This document shows, one piece after another, positions 1 to 4,123 of a stretch of DNA of 5,104 nucleotides. The translations under genes and the position numbers were made by a program. The notes beneath the pieces are model-generated. The model worked only from the letters and a program-made list of their open reading frames with translations. It searched no databases and had not been told where the DNA came from. The stretch's first letter is position 1, and every line of letters starts with the position of its first letter. This DNA is from Bacteriovorax stolpii (GTDB lineage: Bacteria; Bdellovibrionota; Bacteriovoracia; Bacteriovoracales; Bacteriovoracaceae): contig CAMDDI010000222.1 of the NCBI GenBank assembly GCA_945890905.1, positions 1 to 5,104 of the forward strand, written 5' to 3'.

Positions 1-230
1 GACCTTGTAAGGCCCTTTCACCGGTTCTTGATGAAATAGCTTCTGAGATGAGCGGCAAAGCTAATGTGGTTAAGGTCAATGTTGACCAAGCCTCTGACCT
101 TGCTCAAAAGTATGGTATCCGTGGTATCCCAACTCTGATTTTTTTCAAAGGTGGAGAGGTTAAGAGCACGCTAGTGGGTAACCAACCAAAAGCTGAAATT
201 GTTAAAAACATTAATTCATTGATTGGATAA
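1..230 (+). CDS. trxA: Thioredoxin, C-terminal part (5' end outside window)
   Basis: Thioredoxin is a small cytoplasmic disulfide reductase that keeps protein cysteines reduced, using electrons from NADPH via thioredoxin reductase. The frame is open from the window edge. Bases 1-2 fit the end of a Gly codon, followed by Pro-Cys-Lys, so the visible part begins inside the WCGPCK active site with the second (resolving) cysteine. Further on are the family hallmarks KYGIRGIPTL, with the cis-proline that packs against the active site, then FFKGGE and VGNQPK. The 75 visible residues equal what E. coli TrxA has from the same proline to its end, so only about 33 N-terminal residues are missing and there is no indel. 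An ATG at 48 lies inside the fold and is not the start. The stop TAA is followed directly by an ATG and a strong hairpin before gmhA. Family assignment is very secure. Confidence 0.95.
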   Translation, partial: PCKALSPVLDEIASEMSGKANVVKVNVDQASDLAQKYGIRGIPTLIFFKGGEVKSTLVGNQPKAEIVKNINSLIG

Positions 231-232
231 AT

Positions 233-237
233 GAAGG
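233..237 (+). promoter_or_regulatory. Shine-Dalgarno-like GAAGG on the 5' side of the pre-gmhA hairpin
   Basis: GAAGG is the only good ribosome-binding sequence between trxA and gmhA. It lies 33 nt before the ATG at 271 and 39 nt before the ATG at 277, too far in linear RNA. The whole hairpin at 238-266 lies between. If that hairpin folds, the effective spacing becomes 4 nt to ATG 271 or 10 nt to ATG 277, which are workable distances. The role as the gmhA ribosome-binding site is inferred from this geometry. Confidence 0.45.
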
Positions 238-266
238 TTGGCCGCTGCTTACAAAGTAGCGGCCAA
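238..266 (+). promoter_or_regulatory. Perfect GC-rich hairpin between trxA and gmhA
   Basis: TTGGCCGCT (238-246) pairs perfectly with AGCGGCCAA (258-266). Inside, G247 and T257 can form a wobble pair, CTT (248-250) pairs with AAG (254-256), and the loop is ACA (251-253). The result is a 13-bp uninterrupted stem with a triloop. No run of T follows on either strand, so it is not a standard intrinsic terminator. It could act as an mRNA 3'-end stabiliser for trxA, a partial terminator, or a structure that brings the upstream GAAGG close to the gmhA start. The hairpin itself is plain in the sequence; its role is inference. Confidence 0.7.
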
Positions 267-276
267 AACTATGACT

Positions 277-858
277 ATGAGTTTTATTAGAACCTCTCTT
301 TCGGAAGCCCAACTTACTCTTAATAAATTTATCGAAGACGAAAACAATGTTAAGCAAATTGAACAAGCGATTCAGTTGTTTGTAGACTCCTTTAAAAATA
401 AGGGTCGTGTATTCAGCTGTGGGAACGGTGGATCGATGTGTGATTCACTTCACTTTGCAGAAGAACTCACTGGACGCTATCGCAAAAATCGAGCTCCTCT
501 ACCAGCTACAGGAATTTCTGAAGCGGGGCATATTACCTGTGTTGCTAATGACTTTGGTTTTGAACACATCTTTTCCCGTTTTGTTGAAGCTTGGGGCCAA
601 AAAGGTGACGTTCTTCTTGCTATCTCTACGTCAGGAAATTCTGCCAACATCATTAAAGCGGTGGAAGTCGCCAAATCTAAGGGAATGTATGTCGTAGGCT
701 TACTAGGTAAAGATGGAGGCAAGCTTAAGAGCATGGTGGATGTTCCCATGGTTATCGACTGCCCTATCACTGATAGAATCCAAGAAATTCACATCAAATG
801 CATCCATATCTTTATTGAAGGTATAGAACGTCAGCTATTCCCCGAAAATTATCTGTAA
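277..858 (+). CDS. gmhA: Phosphoheptose (sedoheptulose 7-phosphate) isomerase GmhA
   Basis: GmhA is a cytoplasmic SIS-domain isomerase that converts sedoheptulose 7-phosphate to D-glycero-D-manno-heptose 7-phosphate, the first step towards ADP-heptose for the LPS inner core. From ATG 277 it has 193 residues, close to the 192 of E. coli GmhA, and aligns along its length. Visible hallmarks are SCGNGGSMCD and HFAEELTGRYR (residues 47-69), NDFGF, the phosphate-binding AISTSGNSAN (115-124), GKDGG, and DRIQEIHIK near the end. Residues equivalent to the E. coli zinc/catalytic set are present as His59, Glu63, Gln169 and His177. His56 of E. coli is Met here. ATG 271, two codons upstream, is an almost equal start choice. 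A TTG at 238 would lie inside the hairpin and add 13 residues absent from the family. There is no ordinary Shine-Dalgarno sequence directly before either ATG. The upstream trxA neighbour suggests no pathway link. Confidence 0.96.
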   Translation: MSFIRTSLSEAQLTLNKFIEDENNVKQIEQAIQLFVDSFKNKGRVFSCGNGGSMCDSLHFAEELTGRYRKNRAPLPATGISEAGHITCVANDFGFEHIFSRFVEAWGQKGDVLLAISTSGNSANIIKAVEVAKSKGMYVVGLLGKDGGKLKSMVDVPMVIDCPITDRIQEIHIKCIHIFIEGIERQLFPENYL

Positions 859-867
859 TAATTACAG
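853..867 (+). repeat. Short inverted repeat across the gmhA stop codon
   Basis: CTGTAAT (853-859) and ATTACAG (861-867) are perfect reverse complements around a single A, and the gmhA stop TAA (856-858) lies within. As RNA it could form only a 5-bp stem with a 5-nt loop, and no T-run follows, so it is a poor terminator. It may be a protein-binding palindrome or chance. The remaining intergenic DNA to 940 is AT-rich and holds a weak TATAAA at 907-912 without a convincing -35 box. Confidence 0.25.
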
Positions 868-930
868 CAGTTAAGACTACTTATATCCAGAGAACGGTCG
901 TTTCTTTATAAAAAGCCCACTTAATAAAGT

Positions 931-936
931 GAGGTT
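931..936 (+). promoter_or_regulatory. Ribosome-binding site deciding the start at 941
   Basis: GAGGTT complements the 16S rRNA 3' end. The last G of GAGG is 6 nt before ATG 941, 12 nt before ATG 947, and overlaps an in-frame GTG at 929. Spacing therefore favours ATG 941. CACTT (918-922) can pair with AAGTG (927-931), so a small hairpin touches the 5' edge of this site. Confidence 0.6.
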
Positions 937-940
937 CCTT

Positions 941-1846
941 ATGGCCATGAAACTATGGTTAATATTATTTGCTGCGATTGTTTTTGTTCAAGCTTACGCC
1001 CGTGCTGATGTCGTTGTGACAACAGTCTTCAACGTTATTGAATCAAAAAAGACTGAAACTCTTTTAGTTCTTTCAGGTGTAGATGGACGTGTTTATAAAA
1101 CAAAGAAAACTTCTGAAGGTTTAAAATATCTTAAAGCCCTTAAAGGAAAAGTCGTTACTCTTTCTTACACAACTCGTGGAGAAGAATCTCATATTGATCA
1201 AATCCGCACTGTAGCTCCTGGCGAAGTTGATACCCGCACAATGGACTTAAATCATTTTCAATATAATCAACTAAGGGAATTTGCTCCTACTGAACTTCAA
1301 TCAATGGAAGAGGCGAACAACCTTTTTACCACTCTTTTAAATGATGGTGATAGATCTCGTTCTCAGTGCTTCAAGCGCGCTCACATGTGGTCATTTGATA
1401 TGTGGTCAAAACTTAATATCAATTCTCAGAAAATGTTTATTTTCTATACTCAAAGATATGTTCAACTTGAAGATTTCAAATGGTGGTTCCACGTTGCTCC
1501 TTCCGTAGTTGTTAATGGAGTGGATATGGTTATGGATGGAACATTCATGGAAAAGCCAATGACTGTCCGTGCTTGGCAAAACTTCTTTATGAAATCAGAA
1601 AAAATCAGATGTCCCATGATTGAAAACTACAATCAGTACGCTGATAATCAGTGGCAGAAGCTTTGTTATACGTTGAAAGTTCCTATGTACTATCTAAGTC
1701 CGCTTGATATCGAAAATCGTGATAATAAAAACATCCAAAAAGATCATTGGGTACTCGAAGAGTTGCAAGATGCCCGTAGAGCTTTCAAAAACTATCTCGA
1801 TGTTTATGAAGGTCTTGATACAGGCAAACCAACTATCACTTACTAA
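941..1846 (+). CDS. Secreted protein-glutaminase-like protein (putative protein-glutamine deamidase)
   Basis: Members of this family hydrolyse the side-chain amide of protein-bound glutamine, giving glutamate and ammonia. The 301-residue product begins with a Sec signal peptide (MAMKLW, a hydrophobic core, then AYARA; cleavage near residues 20-22), so it acts in the periplasm or outside the cell. Residues 23 to about 130 form a region I do not recognise, with beta-strand-like segments such as KGKVVTLSYT. Residues about 138-255 match Chryseobacterium protein-glutaminase as I recall it: CFKRAH with Cys143, WWFHVA with His184, VMDGTF with Asp199, then MTVRAW and MYYLSP. The Cys-to-His distance of 41 residues equals that of the reference enzyme (Cys156/His197), and the His-to-Asp loop is five residues shorter. 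Cys224 and Cys242 could pair. The C-terminus is predicted helical. The fold and triad are well supported; activity and substrate are inference. It likely shares an mRNA with the next gene. Confidence 0.8.
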   Translation: MAMKLWLILFAAIVFVQAYARADVVVTTVFNVIESKKTETLLVLSGVDGRVYKTKKTSEGLKYLKALKGKVVTLSYTTRGEESHIDQIRTVAPGEVDTRTMDLNHFQYNQLREFAPTELQSMEEANNLFTTLLNDGDRSRSQCFKRAHMWSFDMWSKLNINSQKMFIFYTQRYVQLEDFKWWFHVAPSVVVNGVDMVMDGTFMEKPMTVRAWQNFFMKSEKIRCPMIENYNQYADNQWQKLCYTLKVPMYYLSPLDIENRDNKNIQKDHWVLEELQDARRAFKNYLDVYEGLDTGKPTITY

Positions 1847-1849
1847 GGA
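1845..1849 (+). promoter_or_regulatory. Ribosome-binding site overlapping the upstream stop codon
   Basis: AAGGA begins inside the TAA stop (1844-1846) of the deamidase-like gene and sits 6 nt before ATG 1856. This close packing supports cotranscription and perhaps translational coupling of the two secreted proteins. Confidence 0.6.
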
Positions 1850-1855
1850 CTCAGT

Positions 1856-2281
1856 ATGAAAAAATTAATTTTATTATCTTTTGTTCTCTCGACTGCTGCA
1901 ACTGCTCACACAATTAAAGGGACACTCGTTCTCAAAGGTTCACTTAGGACTAAAGTCTATGTGAGAGGAGTTGAAACAACTTGCCGTGTAAAAGTTGATA
2001 AAGTGAAAAATATTCTTGATGAGGATTCTTATGGGAATCCTGGATATAACGTGGCCATTGAAATTACCCTTGATGGCCGTGATGAAAAAAGAAAAATTAC
2101 TATCAAAGAAGAGCAAAAGCTTAACTTCACAAATTTCTTTGTAGTTGGGAACACTGTTGAAGCTCGTGATTTAAGTTATATTGCCAACAATGGCGCTGCG
2201 ACACTTTCAATTAAGGAAGATGGCCGTTTATCTAAGATTCAATTCCCAGCTCAAGGCCAAATCGTTACTTGTTCTTTCTAA
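1856..2281 (+). CDS. Small secreted protein of unknown function
   Basis: I do not recognise a family. The 141-residue product starts with a clear Sec signal peptide: MKK, a leucine-rich core, and cleavage probably after ATA at residue 17. There is no lipobox cysteine, so it should be a soluble periplasmic or secreted protein of about 124 residues. The mature part alternates charged and hydrophobic residues in short stretches (for example KGTLVLKG, YNVAIEITLD, RKITIKEE), which suggests a beta-rich fold. It has only two cysteines, Cys43 and Cys139, near the two ends of the mature chain; they could form a disulfide after export. The gene follows the deamidase-like gene by 9 nt with its own good ribosome-binding site, so a linked job (partner, folding helper or inhibitor) is possible but unproven. 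A hairpin terminator follows directly. Confidence 0.85.
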   Translation: MKKLILLSFVLSTAATAHTIKGTLVLKGSLRTKVYVRGVETTCRVKVDKVKNILDEDSYGNPGYNVAIEITLDGRDEKRKITIKEEQKLNFTNFFVVGNTVEARDLSYIANNGAATLSIKEDGRLSKIQFPAQGQIVTCSF

Positions 2282-2289
2282 TTAAACCG

Positions 2290-2320
2290 TAGGGGCATTA
2301 ATTGTGCCCCTAGTTCTCTC
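2290..2320 (+). terminator. Probable rho-independent terminator
   Basis: TAGGGGCA (2290-2297) pairs perfectly with TGCCCCTA (2305-2312) around a 7-nt loop, 8 nt after the upstream stop codon. The tail GTTCTCTC is pyrimidine-rich but not a pure T-run, so termination may be incomplete. Its position, between the secreted-protein pair and a strong-looking promoter, fits an operon boundary. Confidence 0.65.
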
Positions 2321-2358
2321 TACCTCCTGAATTTTCTTTTACCAAACTCAATTGCGCA

Positions 2359-2364
2359 TATAAT
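2359..2364 (+). promoter_or_regulatory. Promoter -10 box for the ExbB/ExbD operon
   Basis: TATAAT is a perfect sigma-70-type -10 hexamer, with a start of transcription expected near 2371. The best -35 candidate, TTTACC at 2338-2343, matches TTGACA at 4 of 6 positions but gives a short 15-bp spacer, so the -35 part is uncertain. The leader before the ATG would be only about 33 nt. Confidence 0.55.
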
Positions 2365-2390
2365 GAAAGCATCAATGTATTTTTCCAGGG

Positions 2391-2396
2391 AAGGGG
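2391..2396 (+). promoter_or_regulatory. Strong ribosome-binding site of the ExbB-like gene
   Basis: AAGGGG lies 7 nt before ATG 2404 in a purine-rich stretch (AGGGAAGGGGAAA). It is the strongest Shine-Dalgarno sequence seen in the window and supports the chosen start. Confidence 0.6.
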
Positions 2397-2403
2397 AAAC
2401 TGT

Positions 2404-3045
2404 ATGACGTTAATCCAAGATATTATCCGATTCATCGTGGAGGGCGGGGTCTTCATGTATGTGATCCTGGCAGTCTGGGCTTTTGCTCTTGCTGTTTCCT
2501 TAGAGCGATTCAAAAAACTCTCTTATACTTATGATGTTGATGGACCTTCATTCATGAATGAACTTCAACGTTATATTTTATCCAATGACATTCAGGGTGC
2601 AATCCGTGTTTGTTCAGGATCTCAAGCAGCCTTACCTCGAGTTTTGAAAAGTGGCTTAAAGCGTGCCAATCAATCTCCTGAGCAAGTTCAGAACGCCATT
2701 GATGCCACAGCACTGGAAGTGATTCCCAAAATTGAAATGCGCATTCCTTATTTGCAATTAGCAGCAAACCTTTCCACACTTTTCGGTCTACTTGGAACTA
2801 TTCAAGGTTTGATTCAATCATTCTCAGCAGTATCAGCTGCAGATCCAACGCAAAAAGCTGAAGTTCTTGCAAAAGGTATTGCAGTAGCAATGAATACCAC
2901 GGCCCTTGGACTATTAGCTGCGATCTCAATCATGATGCTTCACGCCTTTCTCATGGCCAAGGCCGAGAAAATTGTAAACGAGATCGATGAATTTTCAGTA
3001 AAACTACAAGACTTGCTGGGAACTAAGAAAGCTATCGACGACTAG
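2404..3045 (+). CDS. MotA/TolQ/ExbB-family proton channel protein
   Basis: This is the pore subunit of an inner-membrane complex that turns the proton motive force into mechanical work through an ExbD/TolR partner. The 213-residue product has the family's three-helix plan: helix 1 at about residues 13-33, a cytoplasmic domain at about 35-115, helix 2 at about 117-140, helix 3 at about 160-184, and a cytoplasmic tail. The signature regions are clear: TLFGLLGTIQGLIQSF (125-140) and GIAVAMNTTALGLLAAI (158-174), the latter with the threonines that line the channel in TolQ/ExbB. It is somewhat shorter than E. coli TolQ (230) or ExbB (244). Two ExbD genes follow at once, so this is the first gene of a motor operon. 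Sequence alone does not say whether it serves nutrient uptake, envelope maintenance or gliding-type motility. The order resembles aglR-aglQ-aglS of Myxococcus. Confidence 0.93.
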   Translation: MTLIQDIIRFIVEGGVFMYVILAVWAFALAVSLERFKKLSYTYDVDGPSFMNELQRYILSNDIQGAIRVCSGSQAALPRVLKSGLKRANQSPEQVQNAIDATALEVIPKIEMRIPYLQLAANLSTLFGLLGTIQGLIQSFSAVSAADPTQKAEVLAKGIAVAMNTTALGLLAAISIMMLHAFLMAKAEKIVNEIDEFSVKLQDLLGTKKAIDD

Positions 3046-3057
3046 AGAGAACAATCT

Positions 3058-3585
3058 ATGTTACGAGTTCCGACCAGTAGAAAAAGAAAGAAGCCTGAAG
3101 AAAAACTGAACCTGGTTCCGATCATGGATTCGGTTTTCATCTTCATTTTCTTTCTTTTGATGTCGGCGAGTTTTTTAAAGATTTATGAAATTGGGAGTCC
3201 AATTCCTATCGTTTCGGACATACCTGCTCCAGAAAATAAAAATCCTCTAGCTCTGACACTAAGAATTGATGACAACTTAATCACTCTTGGTCGAGGTGTT
3301 CCCACTCAAGATTTTAAAAAATTTCAACGAATGGCGGATGGTCAGTTCAACTATCAAGAGCTTCATACGACCTTAATAGATTTGAAGAAACAGTTCTTAA
3401 GCGAAGATACGATTATCTTTGAACCTGTTGGAGATCTTACTTACGAAGAAATTGTGAAAATCATGGATGCCGTGCGGGTACTAGAGAAAACTGATGAAGC
3501 GATCTTTAAACCGAATAAAGAAGGCATTGATGAGAAGATTAAGTTCTTATTTGATAAGATTATCTTTAGCAATCTGATGACTTAA
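3058..3585 (+). CDS. ExbD/TolR-family protein, first copy
   Basis: ExbD/TolR proteins sit as a dimer in the ExbB/TolQ pore and couple proton flow to a periplasmic domain. The 175-residue product has a basic cytoplasmic N-terminus (SRKRKKPEEK), then one membrane helix, LNLVPIMDSVFIFIFFLLMS, at about residues 17-36. It carries the essential membrane aspartate as Asp24. The periplasmic part includes LALTLRIDD and the usual core IIFEPVGDLTYEEIVKIMDAVR. Beyond this it departs from the standard ending: the usual AG-x-x-x-hydrophobic final strand is replaced by a charged segment and a hydrophobic C-terminus (KFLFDKIIFSNLMT). It is about 30 residues longer than E. coli ExbD (141). It lies 12 nt after the ExbB-like gene, with a weak AGAGAG-type ribosome-binding site, and 9 nt before a second ExbD gene. 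The family is secure and the cellular role open. Confidence 0.9.
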   Translation: MLRVPTSRKRKKPEEKLNLVPIMDSVFIFIFFLLMSASFLKIYEIGSPIPIVSDIPAPENKNPLALTLRIDDNLITLGRGVPTQDFKKFQRMADGQFNYQELHTTLIDLKKQFLSEDTIIFEPVGDLTYEEIVKIMDAVRVLEKTDEAIFKPNKEGIDEKIKFLFDKIIFSNLMT

Positions 3586-3594
3586 AGAGGACTT

Positions 3595-4110
3595 ATGGCA
3601 AGACGAGCATCGAGATTTAGCCGAGGCAAAAGAAAAGAACAAGTATTTGATATTGATATCACTTCGCTTCTTGATATCTTAACTATCCTCTTAGTTTTTC
3701 TTCTTCAAAGCTACAACTCTTCAGGTGTAGTCATTAATGTTCCCAAAGGTATTGATCTGCCTCGCTCAGCTTCGGAATCTCTGAATAATTTTGGTGTCAA
3801 CGTTCAGGTCTCGAAAACGCAGATCTGGATTGATGATAAAGAAGTCGTTAATACTGAAAATGATAATACTGCGCAGATGTTTGATGAAGATGGGCGCCGG
3901 ATAGTACCTCTCTATAACGAACTGGTGAGACTTAAAGAAACTATAAAGCAATCTGAGAAGCTCTCGCCCCAAGCCAAAAAGTTTTCTGGTCTAGTGAATC
4001 TAGTGGTAGAAAAATCTCTCAAGTACAGCTACCTTAAGCGTGTGATGTATACCTGCGCAACTGCTGGTTACAAAGAGTTTAAGTTCGTAGTTTTAACTCG
4101 CGATAACTAA
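3595..4110 (+). CDS. ExbD/TolR-family protein, second copy
   Basis: The second proton-channel partner is 171 residues long. A strongly basic N-terminus (ARRASRFSRGKRK) is followed by one membrane helix, DITSLLDILTILLVFLLQSY, with the conserved proton-carrying aspartate as Asp27. The short VPKGIDLPRS just outside the membrane matches the LP motif of ExbD/TolR. The C-terminal half, LVNLVVEKSLKYSYLKRVMYT then AGYKEFKFVVLT, is the standard periplasmic fold with its final strand intact, unlike the first copy. A middle insertion (about residues 85-130, charged, partly helical) makes it longer than E. coli ExbD. Its ribosome-binding site AGAGGA lies just after the stop of the first copy. The two copies differ so much that they are probably distinct subunits rather than a recent duplication. 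Its stop codon lies 9 bp from the stop of the opposing gene. Confidence 0.92.
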   Translation: MARRASRFSRGKRKEQVFDIDITSLLDILTILLVFLLQSYNSSGVVINVPKGIDLPRSASESLNNFGVNVQVSKTQIWIDDKEVVNTENDNTAQMFDEDGRRIVPLYNELVRLKETIKQSEKLSPQAKKFSGLVNLVVEKSLKYSYLKRVMYTCATAGYKEFKFVVLTRDN

Positions 4111-4123
4111 AATTTTCTTTTAG
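4107..4123. repeat. AT-only inverted repeat joining two convergent stop codons
   Basis: CTAAAA (4107-4112) and TTTTAG (4118-4123) are perfect reverse complements around TTTTC. They contain the TAA of the plus-strand ExbD gene (4108-4110) and the TAA of the minus-strand TonB-like gene (4120-4122). With no G+C-rich stem this is a weak structure, unlikely to stop transcription efficiently by itself. No better terminator is visible in the 9-bp gap, so transcripts from both sides may overlap. Confidence 0.4.

Noticed and set aside
238..266. Hairpin as a standard intrinsic terminator of trxA
   Set aside because: The sequence after the stem is AACTATGACT, with no T-run, and the minus-strand side has none either. 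At most it would be a partial terminator.
238..276. TTG at 238 as an earlier gmhA start
   Set aside because: It would place the first 13 codons mostly inside the hairpin, with GAAGG directly abutting the start codon, and would add residues absent from E. coli GmhA. ATG 277 (or 271) gives the family length.
407..770. Open frames on both strands inside gmhA (407-697 plus, 477-770 minus)
   Set aside because: They lie wholly inside a clearly conserved gene, have no ribosome-binding site of note, and their translations resemble no protein family.
882..912. Promoter for the deamidase-like gene (TATATC at 882-887 or TATAAA at 907-912)
   Set aside because: Neither has a -35 box better than about 3 of 6 matches at normal spacing. 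In AT-rich intergenic DNA such boxes are expected by chance.
929..940. GTG at 929 as the start of the deamidase-like gene
   Set aside because: It overlaps the GAGG ribosome-binding sequence, which is correctly spaced for ATG 941. Starting at 941 also gives a more normal signal peptide.
2310..2779. Minus-strand open frames at 2310-2513 and 2552-2779
   Set aside because: The first crosses the terminator, promoter and start of the ExbB-like gene; the second is antisense within it. Both lack recognisable domains.
3766..3972. Minus-strand open frame inside the second ExbD gene
   Set aside because: It is antisense to a conserved coding sequence, with no family resemblance or independent signals.
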